Source of the DNA: Oscheius dolichura
Taxonomy: Eukaryota > Nematoda > Chromadorea > Rhabditida > Rhabditidae
DNA: 64,000 bases
Reading direction: 5' to 3'
NCBI GenBank assembly: GCA_932521035.1
Contig: OW051493.1
Coordinates: 7,936,001 to 8,000,000, forward strand
The position numbers and the translations under genes were made by a program. Positions 22,091 through 34,600 of this stretch are shown piece by piece; the first letter of the stretch is position 1; each line of letters begins with the position of its first letter. The notes beneath the pieces are model-generated. The model worked only from the letters and a program-made list of their open reading frames with translations. It was not told the origin of the DNA and did no database searches.

Positions 22091-23617
22091 CGACCATTTT
22101 AGACTGTGTAAAGTGAACTGAAAGTAAACAAATTATTGAGAAATACAGCAAGTGCCGTTTTCTGCAAAAAAATAACAGCTAAACATGGGTACTGTATGGT
22201 AGGCAGGGACGGCCTGGAAGGAATAGACAGACTCCCAGAGTATGGTCTTTTTGGTCTGGCTAAAGGGCGCATTCGTTTCGAGACTCATAGAGTTTCTCTG
22301 TTCGTCACGGGGCCAATACGTGAAAATCTAGATTCTTGGTCATCTCCAGAACTTTAGAAGAACTGCAGCCCCGTAGTACTGAAGAAAGTTCTGGAAGTCA
22401 GGGACTGGTCAACTTTCTGACACGGATTTGCGGATTGTATGGAGTTCAGAACGAATGTTTTCCACCGTTTTGACCATTTTCACGCCCATTTCAGTACCGG
22501 GTTATATAAACTGTACTTTTCCTTTTCAAAAAGTAAAGCCGCCCTAGGGTCTTGGTTTTGAGTATTCCTGGATAGATCCCAATAAAATTGGCGGCAATGT
22601 TCCACCTCCTCCTCCATAATGAGATCTGAATTGGAAGCTTGGAACACGCTTGTCGGAGACCAAACCTCCCTCTGTAGCTTGCCGCGATATTTTTACAATA
22701 TCAAGAGCAAAACACGAAAGGCAAACTTCTGTCCTTTAGAGAGGATTTTCCATTTAAAATGGGTCCCAATTAGAGCTAATACGGTAGATAAATGCCGCCG
22801 TAAATCGAATGGCATCGACCTCCGACTGTCCTTCACTTCCTTGTTCCCATTAGAGACAATTATTTCCATTTTTGCTGCGCCTTTTTTGCCGCCGTAAACA
22901 CTCTCTCCTGCACAGGGGTTGCCCCCTCGTACAAGGTTCCTTATTTATCTACACTCACCAGAAGATCAGACCATTATCACCCGGGGGTTTCGTGTGTGTT
23001 TGTAAACAAACACCGGACTCTCCAGTGGTTCTAGACACATGACCCCCGTGCAATTGTGCTGGAAATATCCCAGGAGCGAAGATCAGCCCACTGGCACACC
23101 CAGCGCTCGCCGCGGCGGCGATAAGTGACCTCGGCGAATGGCACGTATAAAGTGTTCCGGCTTGACCGTCCCGATTCATTTGCTTCTTCTCCCTTCCCTT
23201 CTTTTCTTAACCAGGATTACTGTAGCCGATTTTCTGCTATTTTCCCTCCGGGAATCAGTGCAGAGATCACTTAAAGGTCATCGCTTTGGTTGCCCATGGG
23301 AAAGCGGCTTGCGTCTAGTCTCCTCCCCTCCCACCGCTATCAGTGCCTGTCCCCCAGTCCCCCAACAAACAACAACCTGCAGAAAAGGGCCTCCACATAT
23401 TTTTTTTTGGATTCCCCCTTAATTCCCGTCAATTTTCTCCCGGCAGCATCTTGCCCTGGTCAATAACTCATTAGACTGCGACTGATGCTTTCCGAGAATG
23501 CGTTAGCGTGCCAATATACACCTTGAGCCGGTGAATATTCGTGGTTTCTGATTAATTCGTCCTCCTCTTTCTCGCTAGAAGATATCATACCCTAAAAGTA
23601 GAGAACCTTTTCAGACG
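22091..23617. other. Non-coding region upstream of the globin gene
   Basis: No supported exon. It contains ATTACTGTAG near 23217 and TATA-like strings at 22503 and 23143, but none could be tied to a transcript. Confidence 0.4.
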
Positions 23618-24479
23618 ATGACTCTTTCCCGCTCCGAGGTTACTCAACACGTCCGCGATTCCATGCAACGCGCCAAAGTCGGCAAAGGACAAGACGAACT
23701 GCAGAATGGAAGGGACTTCTACAAATAGTGAGTACTTTTTTGGGTTACTGTATAGTATACACCTGGTAAACAATCCATTAACGGGCTAAAAAAAAAGGGG
23801 GCGATATTGCAAATTTGCCATGACATGCGGGGTTGGGCCATTTTAGGGAGGCAGTAAGGCGAGTTCGTTCGCCAGTTCAGCTGACCAGGCTTTTTATGGT
23901 TACATAACTGATCTAACAGTATTTACACCTTTTGGACCTTTAAACCGACTCTAGGCTCTTTTTAAAGATTCTCCAAATCCTACAGGTTTGAACGCCGGGC
24001 TTCCAAAGAATTTCTGGGATTTCTCCTCTGAAATCTGGGGAAAACAGTCAAATTTTTCAGTTTCTTCACCAACTTCCCCGATCTCCGCAAGTACTTCAAA
24101 GGAGCCGAGAATTTCACCGCCGAGGATGTCCAGAAGAGTGAGCGTTTCGAGAAGCAAGGAGCCCGTATCCTCCTGGCCATCTGGATCCTCACCGACACCT
24201 TCGAAGACGAGAAAGTGTTCCGTGCCTATGCCCGCGAAACCGTCAACCGTCACCGTCAATTCAAAATGGAGCCTGAACTCTGGAGTGTAAGGGATCTTTG
24301 ATTAATCGAGACAAAAACAACATTTTCAGGCCTTCTTCACCGTCTTCAAGGGATATTTGGAGTCAAAGGGTGATAAGCTGACCGCTGATCAGAAATCGGC
24401 CTGGGATAAGCTGGGAGCTGAATTCAACGACGAGTGCCAGTCGCATTTGAAGGATCTCAACCTTCCCCACGTTCACTAA
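23618..24479 (+). CDS. Nematode globin
   Basis: Exons 23618-23727, 24061-24286 and 24330-24479 keep phase and give about 161 residues. It starts MTLSRSEVTQHVRDSMQRAK; exon 2 encodes FFTNFPDLRKYFKGAENFTA and ILLAIWILTDTFEDEKVF, then RAYARETVNRHRQFKMEPEL. The His in NRHRQF is the expected proximal (F8) haem ligand. Exon 3 encodes AFFTVFKGYLESKGDKLTAD and ends LNLPHVH. The sequence closely follows nematode single-domain myoglobin-like globins, which bind oxygen in body tissues. There is no signal peptide, so it is intracellular. TTTTCAG lies just before the ATG (23608-23614) and may be a trans-splice acceptor. AATAAA occurs near 24574. No break was found. Confidence 0.93.
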
Positions 24480-24719
24480 ACACTTCTTTTCCCCATTTCT
24501 GTAATTCCTTTTTTTTCTATAAAGACGACGGCGATTTTCGGCTTATTTTGTAGTACAATGCTTGCATTTATGGTAATAAATTCTCTGCTATCCAACGCTT
24601 TTTCCTACAATGAACACGTTCTACTTTTGAAAGGAAAAGAATCCGAGGAAGGAGGCATCAAGGGGGCACTGGTGTTCGCGGTCTCTGACGTTCGAAGGAA
24701 TTTCTGCAAAATCTGCTGA

Positions 24720-24951
24720 ACTATGGAAATTTCGTCATTGAAAAGCTGTATTCTTACAAGTTTACACGTTTTATGTGGAAAAGTTACAAGAAAACAAGGA
24801 AAATCGGAATATAGGAGTCTAATAATGAGGCAATTTTCAGGTATAAAAACGGCGCCTTCAGGATACAGTCAAATTAACTCGGCTTTTGTCTCTACTCTTC
24901 CTATCCTTTTTCCTTGCCTTCCTGCAAACAGATCTGCTTTTTCTAGGTAAA
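24720..24951 (+). promoter_or_regulatory. Conserved promoter of secreted-peptide gene 1
   Basis: The segment from GAAATTTCGTCATTG through AAAAGCTGTATTCTTACAAG, a TTACAAGAAA block, AATAATGAGGCAATTTTCAG and TATAAAAACGGCGCCTTC is repeated before gene 2 and again at 26860-27075. TATAAAAA lies about 110 bp upstream of the ATG. TTTTCTAG followed by GTAAA directly before the ATG looks like a trans-splice acceptor and is identical in gene 2. Confidence 0.65.
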
Positions 24952-25250
24952 ATGGCCCGTTTCCTTCTTATCGCTCTCTGCGTCTTCGCTCTTCTCTTCA
25001 TGGGAGAAGCCATGTAAGTTTCCAGTAAACTTTTTCCTTTTTATGAGAAGTTCTAGTCCATATTTTGTTCAGAAACAGCACAGCCCTTGCTTCCAGTTCC
25101 ACGGGTAACTCAACCGCTCCCCCGCTACGAGGCCGCAGATCTGTTGGACTTGGCATAACATCCATCATGCATAGTCCTATACCATATCCGGAGCCACCAG
25201 TCACCATATGTATTAACGGAGTATGCAGGGTGGAATATCCTAAGAACTAA
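24952..25250 (+). CDS. Secreted peptide precursor 1 (tandem pair)
   Basis: Exons 24952-25013 and 25073-25250 encode an 79-residue precursor. The signal peptide is MARFLLIALCVFALLFMGEA. A Ser/Thr/Asn-rich propeptide leads to RGRRSV, a basic site expected to be cut by furin/PC-type proteases. The released C-terminal peptide would be about 35 residues and contains one CINGVC pair that could form a disulfide. The stop is followed by AATAAA near 25263. It shares signal peptide, intron position and RGRRSV with the gene at 26511. Possible roles are a neuropeptide-like, defence or cuticle-associated peptide; no family can be named. Confidence 0.75.
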
Positions 25251-25301
25251 AGACGAGCGGAAAAATAAAGATATTAAAATAATTGTCTCTATTTGGTTCT
25301 A

Positions 25302-25903
25302 ACAAGGGAGATCCAGGAACCCACCCTCGCCGTTTTGGCTGATTTTTGCCAAGATGTAGGTCTATGTTGGTGATGTATAAATCAAAAGAGAATACCTCCC
25401 CGATCGATGATTTCGAGGAGCTAGACCACTTTGAAGGCCCGAACAACGGTGTTTCGGTTGATTTTTCGACATCTTTGAGAAAATTTCAACCTGGCTGATA
25501 TTAGTATCAATCGAGAGAAATGGATTGGTAGCAGTTTCAGCGTATTTCAATGCGAAATAACGGTTTTAGAACGTTTGAAGAACCAGCCCGGAGGCTATTT
25601 TGTTCATTTCATGGAATCGTGCTAAATTATTGGGGGCGGTTGAATCATTTCTATACTGTGCTTATAAAGCAGGTAATTCTGCCTATGCAGAAACAAACCG
25701 GGGCCGATTAGGTACTATGGATCAAACGTTATGATGCCAAGAAAATAGGCCAAAAATGGAGATTTTGAACCTTCAAAGTGGTCTAGCTCCTCGAAATCAT
25801 CCATCGGGGAGGTATTCTCCTTTGATTTATACATCCAACAAAGATTTACATCCTGACGAAAAATCAGCCAAAACGGTGAGGGTGGGTTCCTGGGCCTCCC
25901 TTG
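25302..25903. mobile_element. About 600-bp foldback element with 130-bp inverted arms
   Basis: The left arm 25302-25440 (ACAAGGGAG, GGAACCCACCCTC, TTTTGGCTGATTTTT, CTCCCCGAT, GATTTCGAGGAGCTAGACCA) is matched in reverse complement by 25770-25903. The loop (about 25441-25769) has no coding sequence. It lies about 50 bp after the first secreted-peptide gene. No target duplication could be fixed with confidence. Confidence 0.75.
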
Positions 25904-26249
25904 TAAGGGAAAAATGTGTACAAGGTAAGCCTGTTCTCCTCATCCTCTTCTTCCCAGGCCGCTTCCACGTCATAAAATCTTAACTGGAGACTGTAACGTG
26001 AATGACGAGGTCTTGTAATGATGGCTCACCTAGACGATTCATCCATTTTCACTTGAGCCCTGAAACGGGCCCTGAAATACCATGCATAATGATTTTCATC
26101 TCTTTATGTGTGGTCTCCTCCTTCTCTCGCTGGATCTTCCAAACCTGGCTACACTTCAACTTGGCTCCTGGAGAAATAAGCGGCTTCCACCGTTAAACTT
26201 GTGCGCTTCCTTTGAATTAAGGCTAGGTTTACTGTAGTCATCATTTCAA

Positions 26250-26510
26250 AGTGGCTTTGTACCTGCAAAATCCGCCGAACGACACAAATTTCCATACAGA
26301 AAAACTGTCTTTTACGAGCTTATAAGATTCATGCAGAACATCAACAAGAAAACGAGAAGGGAGTGTGGAATACAATGATTTAATAATGAAGCAACGTTTA
26401 GTTATAAAAAAGAGATCTCCAACAGAAAACCCTGCCTGCTTTTTCCCTTTCAAAGCCTCATTCTTGCCTTCCCCTCTGCACATACAGATCTTATTCTTTT
26501 TCTAGGTAAA
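26250..26510 (+). promoter_or_regulatory. Conserved promoter of secreted-peptide gene 2
   Basis: Diverged copy of the 24720-24951 promoter: AAATTTCC, GAAAAACTGTC, a TATAAGATTCATG block, TTAATAATGAAGCAACGTTT and TATAAAAAAG, followed by TTTTTCTAGGTAAA immediately before the ATG. Confidence 0.6.
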
Positions 26511-26786
26511 ATGGCCCGTTTCCTCTTCAATGCTCTATGTATCTTCGCTCTTCTCTATACTGTAGCTGCCATCGGTGGAAAACCTGGCGGGAAACCTCCC
26601 AAGCAGCTCCAGTAAGTTTATGCGAGAATATTATTTGTTGATGTGATGTACTGTATATTCGTTTTCAGGCCTGCCCGTCATCCCACTCGTTCGACTACCG
26701 TTCGATTTACTACACGGCGCGGTCGCAGATCCGTTGACAACGGCCCTCCTGTCACTTCACCTCTCTTCTTTCCTACCTGGAAATAA
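26511..26786 (+). CDS. Secreted peptide precursor 2 (tandem pair)
   Basis: Exons 26511-26611 and 26669-26786 encode a 72-residue precursor. The signal peptide MARFLFNALCIFALLYTVAA is followed by a Gly/Lys/Pro-rich segment (GGKPGGKPPKQ), an Arg/Thr-rich stretch and RGRRSV. The C-terminal peptide after the site is short (DNGPPVTSPLFFPTWK) and lacks the Cys pair of peptide 1. Signal peptide and cleavage site are the conserved parts, while the predicted mature peptide has diverged. This is the pattern expected of secreted effectors or signalling peptides under diversification. Confidence 0.75.
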
Positions 26787-26859
26787 CCCCGTTACTCTGT
26801 AACAAATGGGAATTAAAACATTGAATAAACGAATATTCTATTGCTTCAAGGGCCTGTCA

Positions 26860-27075
26860 GCTTCCGCAAGGCATGGTCTCTGAAACTTCGAAGGGGCTTG
26901 CTTCCCCATATTCTCTTGAATTATGGAAATTTCCAGAGGAGATACAGAAAAGCTGTGTTTTTAAGAGTTTATAAGATTTATGGGGAAAAGTTACAAGAAA
27001 GTGGAAAATGGAATACCAGGCCATAATAATGAGGCAATGTTTAGATATCTAACCGCACCTTCAAGATACAGCCCA
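26860..27075 (+). promoter_or_regulatory. Orphan third copy of the secreted-peptide promoter
   Basis: The block around GGAAATTTCC, GAAAAGCTGTGTTTTTAAGA, GGGGAAAAGTTACAAGAAAG, AATAATGAGGCAATGTTTAG and CCTTCAAGATACAG matches the promoter at 24720-24870 more closely than that of gene 2. The TATAAAA is altered to ATATCTAACC and no MARFL signal-peptide exon follows. Probably a remnant of a deleted third gene. Confidence 0.6.
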
Positions 27076-28687
27076 CTCTTTTTGGTCGTTCTATGAGAAT
27101 AAAAAAACCTCGTGTCACTTATTTGCAGTCCTAACCCATTGGATGACGAGGTCGCTAGGAGACGTCAGCGTGTCTCTCTAACTGACATTGTACTGCCGTT
27201 TTTCCCCGGAATACTCCGTCTTCCCAGTCCTGGCCCATTAGCTTGCCATTACTCTTCTCCCTTGCAGCCCGGCATATTGTTTCAAGCCCATTATCTCTGT
27301 CCGACATCTGTTTCTGTCTGCTTAAAAACAAAAGGAAAGGCTGGGAAGAGACCAAAGGCTCGCTTTTAGCCTTTTGACAGATTACAGCCATTCTTCTTCA
27401 CGCCTGATCCGGGTCCATTTCTCCCGATCTCGTGCAGAATATTGCTCGCAATTTTCAGCTGGTAGGCTTCATTTTCGGCCTTTTTTGCCTCTCCCGGGAG
27501 GGATTAAGGGGATATTCGAGAAGATTTATGATTCTATGGCTTCCACACATCTCGGAGGGGAATATCCTCCACATTATAATATTCTGGGAGCCTTACCGCC
27601 TACAAAATATGTTGTTTTCATCCCTCACATTCCTGGTTTCTAAAGCCGAAGCTCGTTTTTCATTAGTCGACTATAAACAATAAAATATGCATGAAAGCGC
27701 ATTGATCCGGTCGACTTTATATACAACATTCCGACGTTTTCATTTTCTCTCCCTTCATTTGGCCGCCAGACCTCATTTGACATCTTATCTTATTGGTTAA
27801 CGGGAGAGGGGAGCTAGAATTTCAATTCTTGGCGCTTCTAAAGCTGGGGCGTCTTTCCATGGGTGCCATAATGAATTCGCCACATATTCCGTGTAATGAC
27901 ATCATGATACTGACATCATAGGTATTTGGGTCATTTTAAAACACGAACCAGCACAAATATCTCGTTCAGAATATAAATATTGTAGTCGATGGCTTCTATC
28001 GTAATACCACAGCCATGTGGATTGCTGTTGGGGTCACCATGTGGTTTTATTCGATAGTTTACCCATTTGTGCGATTGATTTCATCGAACTGGATAGTATA
28101 GACCTTTAAAATGATTGTTTCTTTGTTGAGCTAATTAAAACAATAATGAAAATCAATATAAACTTTGGAATTAGTGCTCCACGGCGATAAAAAGCTTTTA
28201 AAAGGAGCGAAACACCAAAAATCGCGAGCGCTTTCCACGTTTTTATGAGTCTTTCCATTTGTTTGCATAAACTAACCAAGCTATCCGATTTATTTGTCAG
28301 AAAATGTGGAAAGGTGGGTTTAAAAGATGAGAAATTGGGTGGTAGGCTCAGTTATCCCACCCATTGTCCACTCTCCCTCCCGCACTATCACGTAGTCCTC
28401 CGATTGACGGGCAATTACGTATTTGTCTTTTAATGCCCGCCGTCCACACAGCCGCCTTCTCGCCCGTGTGTGGCGGCATGTGGTTCCGGTTCGATATCTT
28501 TGCTGTCCCGTCGAGAGTCGCCCCCACTTTGTGATATTACACCTTTGGCAACTGCCAAACATGTACATCCCGTCCCATTTCGTTTCTATTTTCTTCTCCT
28601 TCCATTTTCTTCTCAGTATCTTCTATTAAAATGGTCAAAATATTAATATTTTCCCCATTTTTTCAGTCAAAAAGCGATGATACAAAG
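27076..28687. other. Non-coding region upstream of CAMTA
   Basis: No supported exon with consistent splice sites. Likely holds the CAMTA promoter and 5' UTR. A TTTTTTCAG at about 28659-28667, just before the first exon, may be a trans-splice acceptor. Confidence 0.4.
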
Positions 28688-31600
28688 ATGATGGAACAGT
28701 CGGGTCACATCTCCGTACCGGAGGTGTGCTTCAGTGAATTTAATAGTTCTCGTAATTCAAATCAGGTACTGTTTTCCGGGATATTTTCATATTTTTCCGA
28801 TTTTTTAGGATATAATGGACATTCTCTACAACGTACCCGATAATCAGCATTGGATCTCGAATTCTATTCCTGAACTATCTCATTCAGGGTAAGTCCGACA
28901 GCTATTTTTCACTTCCAGTCTCCCGAATTTGCCGTTGGCAGCCGGCCCGAGGCAATATCCCCCCACTGATTGAAACGCTTTATGACATCCACTGGGGATT
29001 TCTACCCCGATTATAGAGCTTTTTTAGTGGCTGGAAGGGGAAATTGCTTTGAAGGAAGGGATATTTATTCTAAACGTTCTGTGATATTGCCTACAAACTG
29101 TCTTTTTCGGGGATGGTGGTCGCTAGGAGACGCCGATGTCCTTTCTTAAGTCCCGGGATAGCAATAGGAGCCATTTAGTTAGAGGAAAATTGCCTTCGGG
29201 TTGCTTGGGAGACCGTTTGTTTGCCAGGAAGTGGGTTAAATTCGGCAAAAATAGAAAATTGCTTTTAAAATGTCCAAAAGCCCGCGATCAGACGATTTTC
29301 ACCTCGATTTTCTAATTTACTCCCCCAATTTTTGACCAAAAACTCCCTTATGAAAGTTCCTTTTCAGATCTCAATATATTGTTCCCCGTTTTGATGGTAA
29401 CTGGTTTAAAGTTGACGGTTTTACATGGCAACGTCGGAAAAATGGACCCTTAGTCCGAGAAGATCACTCAAAATTGAAGGTATCTGTTATTTTCTCAAAG
29501 TTTATCCCTTTCTCTATTTTTCAGGTCCAAAAAGTCGAAAGATTGAACTGCCAATATGTGACATCCGCCCTGGTGAAGGGCTTCCAACGCCGGGTTTATA
29601 ATCTCCTGGACGTGAGTTGACGTTTCCCATAATTTTCGAAGCAATTTCTTTCAGAATAATGAATTTGTACTGATTCACTATTTGTATTCGCCGGAGGGTA
29701 GACACAATAACGTGCAGCAAATCGTGACAGAGGTGGTGGAACAGATTCAAAAGAACAACCGGCAGAAGATCGAATTCAACAAGCTGCTCTCACAGTTACA
29801 AGCAATCTGTAAGCTTTAACTTGTTTTTCTTTACAGGAACTTGGCGGGAATAGGAAATTTTGAAAAATACTGTTTTACCCACTGGCTACCGGGATGTTTC
29901 GCTCGTGTCAGACCTTTTTAAGAATTGAAAATGGCATTCATATGGAACAATACCTCTCGTTTCAGTCGCTGGAACCTATGAAACCCAAACGATCCATTCC
30001 ATCGCTGAAGAGGTCTCACAACGATTAGCCGCTCCTTCCGGAGCAATGGAACATGAGCAGGTATCCTATCTTTCCTTCCGTTTTTTCACCTCCGGTGGTT
30101 ATTTCAGCGTCCCACCACCTCTTACGCCTCCGCTCAGGGAAAGAATCTGGAACGGAGAAATTCATGCTCCTCTGCGTTTCGTAAAGGCCTCTCTTCCATG
30201 GCTTTGAGGCGACAGCCTTCTACCTTCTCCGACTCTGTTGACTCCCATTTCTATGGTATTTTTTTGCAATTTTTCCTTTAGAATACGGCAAAATTCAGGC
30301 GGCATGGGTACCAACGAGAAGCCGACTGCTGTCTACCAGGTAGCTGATGATGTCCGCTCCTATTCGGGAGAAACACAGCGCAGCAGTAATCCGGACGAAG
30401 ATTCGGTAGACCTTATCTCACTTTTATTATGGTCTAAATTCCAGTCAATAATGAATCCAGCCTCGTTGAGGTCACATTCGGCTGGGGCGGCTTCTCAAGC
30501 CTCTGCGCCGGTACATCAACCGGCAGACGCTCCAGAAATCCTCGATATTGCTCCCAGCACTTCAACAACGAAGGTTTGAATTACAATTAATAATTAAATA
30601 ATGTTTTTAAAGGGAGGAGTAAAGATCCTGATCGTGGGAGATTGGTACATGAAGGGACACGAGTACAGTATCCAAATGGGAAATAAGAAAACCCCTGCAA
30701 GGTTGATCAGGCCAGGAGTACTGTCCTTCGTTGCTCCGCCAGGTAATTTCGTCTTTTATTCTCATTTTCCGACTTATTATAGCCATTTTCTGCTTTAAAT
30801 CGGATAATTTTAGCCCCCTGCGCCGGCGCCGTAATGCTTCAAGTGCTATGCAACGAACAGGTAGCTTCTCAGCCTAGAAGATTCCTTTACGAAGATGTGG
30901 ATCACGACGAGTTGCTGCAATTCCTAGCGGATAGGTTACATCTTATTGGAGCTGCTTTCGGGCTTCCGGATTCTTTACGGGTAAGATTACAGTATCCCAA
31001 CTCTAAAAATACCGGGTTTTATAGAATTTGAACAGTTCCATGCTGGATCAGGAGGCGATCTCCGTCGTCCTTCGCTCCCTTGAAGGACTTCCACTGATGC
31101 ATCCCACAATCCTAGGCGCCCCGGCCATTCTTCCCTCCAGGACAATACTCCACCTAGCGGCCCAGTTGGACTACGCTGCTGTTATTCAACAAGCCATCAT
31201 ATTACGGTATTTTTCCCAACAATTTTAACGAGAAATTCGTTTTTAGGAGGTCGTTACCCTATGTGAGGGAGTTAGACCCCATGGCGAGGGACGCGGAAGG
31301 TTGTACCCCATTGCACTATGCGGCAAGAGCGGGGAATTATAATGTTGCCAGGTAGGAGCTCTCCTTTAAATTACAGTAACCTGTTAGGATTCTTATCGAA
31401 CTGTGTCCCAATGCTGTTGACGTCTTGGATGATAGAAACAGAACGCCGGCGGAATTGTCGTCTGGAGAAGTAATTGCCTTGATAAGTCGGAGCGGAGAGG
31501 TCCCACAGCGAATGTCACCAGCTATTGGACAAGGTCGGTCTTTAAAAGATTACTGTAACTCATTTTGTGATTAGTTTTAATGTTAAAAACGAAAAAATTT

Positions 31601-34600
31601 CCAGTAGAGGAGAGAAAGCGCCACGTGACGTCTACTGCCCTTTGGGTGATGACCAACGGCGAGACCGTGACGGACTCCCATCTCTTGAGGGATCGAAGAC
31701 TTATTGACGAGGAGTCCACCTCAACTATGAGTGCCTTCCAAGATGAGTTCCTTCAAGGAAGCAGGTCCATTCCCTCCGATGCTCCCCACCTGGAGATATC
31801 AATGGATACCGACGTGGACCTACCAGACTCTCCAAAAATGGCGGATCTTTTCCAAGCGGCTACAAGGTAATTATCTAATTTTCTTGGTGAGGATACTATA
31901 TTTTAGCCCTGCGGGTATGTTGAATGACAATAACCGTCAAAAAATGGCCAACCTTGCCCGTCAGATAATAGACGCTCTTCCAGCCCGAATAAAGGTGGGC
32001 AACTCCTATTTTCAGTCCATTTTATGGCGAATTTAGCATGATATCTCACTGCTCGATGATTTTGTGGATCCTAACCATCAGACTCTCCATATAAATCAGA
32101 TGAACGGTAGCTATCAGCCAGTAACTTATCACCTGTCTCCAATGATCGGGACCGGGGATACGGGATATTGGCAACCAGCTAATGGAGCCGGTGGACACCA
32201 TCATCAGCACTTCAGGTACTGTATTCCTTTTAAAATAGGATAGAAATCCATTTTAAGTCCAATGGAGCATGACACCTCGCCGGGAAGTTCAAACCGGCTC
32301 TCTACCATGTCTTCGTTTGATATTATCGACAGCGGCACGTCGTACCAGAGCTCCAAGGCGAATATCTTTGATAGTGATGAATTCGACAAGTAGGAGAACA
32401 TATTTAAACAAAAAACGATAAATTTCAGAAATCTGGGAGAATTTTTCAACCTGAGCCTAGATGGAGACATCGACCCGGTACAACAGAGGCTCGGAAACTT
32501 AAAACTCAATGGTGAGTCCTTTACTCCTTTAAATTTTATCAATTTAAACGGGGGAAATGATAATTATTACGGTAAAAAACAAAGGAACACCCACTCATCT
32601 GACACTGAGCAAGGTAGATCATGTGACGATCAGCAGTTGTCTGATCAGAAATTGGAAAATATCTGATGATCTCGCTTTTTTCTCCTCTGTTCTTCCACAT
32701 AGTGGATCATCTTACAGAGGGGGGAACATTTTACAAGTCGGGTTCGAGGGAATTCGAGCCGTGTCATTTGAGAGAGCGCGAAAAGTTATCCTTCGTAGGA
32801 GTTTTTCTGCCAAGGAAAGTCTCCTCTGGAGCTCTTTCGAGACCAAGGAAAGTGCAATAACAATACAACGCTAAATTATACTGGTCTGGGATTCCCACAC
32901 CACACATTAAAAAGCTTTTTTGCTAGCCAAAAGGACTGATAAAGAACCTCTTCTTTGGGCACCAAGAACATTGGTGTAGGCCCATTGCCGTCCTTCAATA
33001 AACGATTTCTCAGGCGTACCACCTATTCAGTCTCTAAATTGCCAAGATTGTATGGGTGCAAATAGGCAAGAGCATACTGTAATTAGAAAGTAAAGCCAGC
33101 ATCTATGAAGACGCAAACCCCTTGCCCATTTTTCCTGAAAGGACCTTTCTGGTCCAGAATTGTTCAACAGTCCTAGTCCATCCAATTTTCCATTCCTTTT
33201 TTTTCCATTTTTCCATTTTTTTTCCATTAGTGAAAGTTTCCTGTAATCCTCCCGGGACCGTCCATGGTACAGTAAGCTGTAATTGTTTGGCCTTTTCATC
33301 TGTTTGGTCAAGAAGAAAAACTTCCGTTTTCATAAGCTTTCTCCCGCTGGATTTCCATAATTTCTGAATAAGTCTCCTTTTCTGTACAACAGCAGAAGAG
33401 GGTTAGTCTAGATCAGCGCTCTTTGACCTTCTGTCCTCCTCCCTCATTTCCGAATTCCAGTAAAAGTTATCCTAATTTTCCATATGGGTCAACGGCAGGA
33501 AATTAGAATGTCTCTTGTCATCATTCCGCCAAGTTTAGAGCCACTTCTGCTCTTTTTCCACGACGGTTCTTTAAAAGTCCGTTAGCAGCATTCCTATCAC
33601 CTCCAAAGTAACAAACCACGAACTACAGCTTTTTATAGTTCCTCATCAATTGTCTAGTCACAATCTCCCTTTGCTCTTCTCCCATTCCATTGCCATTACA
33701 ATGCGTTCCTCCCCAAAAAGTGGCCAGTTGCTCCATTTGACGCAGTCTACACGACGCTATTGAGAGCTTTATCCTTTTTTCTCTTCTTTTCGCACACATT
33801 CTCCCCATTTTAAAGGACTAGTAGTTCTGTTTAAAGCGGACTGTAATGTTCACCTTTTAAAGATCACCGACAGTTTTTTATTCCAGTTTTTCTTGAAAAA
33901 CGGAGTCTATGTCCGGAAACAGGAAGTTGTCTTTGCTCTCTGTCCCAAATACTCCAGAATCGGACCCTTTCTAAACGTTCCGCTAGATAATACCAATGAG
34001 ACTCTTTTATCTCGAAGTGGTCAGAATTTGGGTCCAAGATGGGATTGACCGGCTCCGGAAGGGGTCCTCGATAGTCCGATCCCCTGCATCCGTATAGGCT
34101 CGGCAGCATCATCACCTTTACTCAAAACTGTTACAAAGCTATGACGCCTTTATACTTTTGTCTTGTTGAGACTTTACGGGTGCAGGGAATCGCACTATCG
34201 AGGATCGAACCCCCGGGGATAAGATCCTGTACATCTGCCCAAAAGTGACCCCTCCCTTTAACCGAAGATCCATTGCCCCGTTAGTAGCTTCCCCCTTCCA
34301 CTTTTAGAGAGTCTCGATCCGCTTTATCAGCCCCATTGATAGCATTTGTTGACGTAGTTCAACCCAGAACACCGGGGGGAACATCTGTCGCCCCACGGGT
34401 GTTCATCCATTGTCATTTCCAACGCCTCCCTGGTGCCAATTTTAATCCGAAGGGTGACAACTGTTAATTGACTCGTGATCTATCAACATCCGGGAGGAGA
34501 TTCCTCAAATTCTTCCCCACCCTCTCTCTGTCTGGGAGGGTGTAATCATCCCAAATCTTCGAAAAGGAAGGCTTTTGTTTATGCCCTCCGTGATCCCGTT

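Noticed and set aside
34196-34280. tRNA gene on the minus strand
   Set aside because: GGGGGTTCGATCCTCG can form a T-arm, but no acceptor-stem partner, anticodon arm or convincing A box is found upstream.
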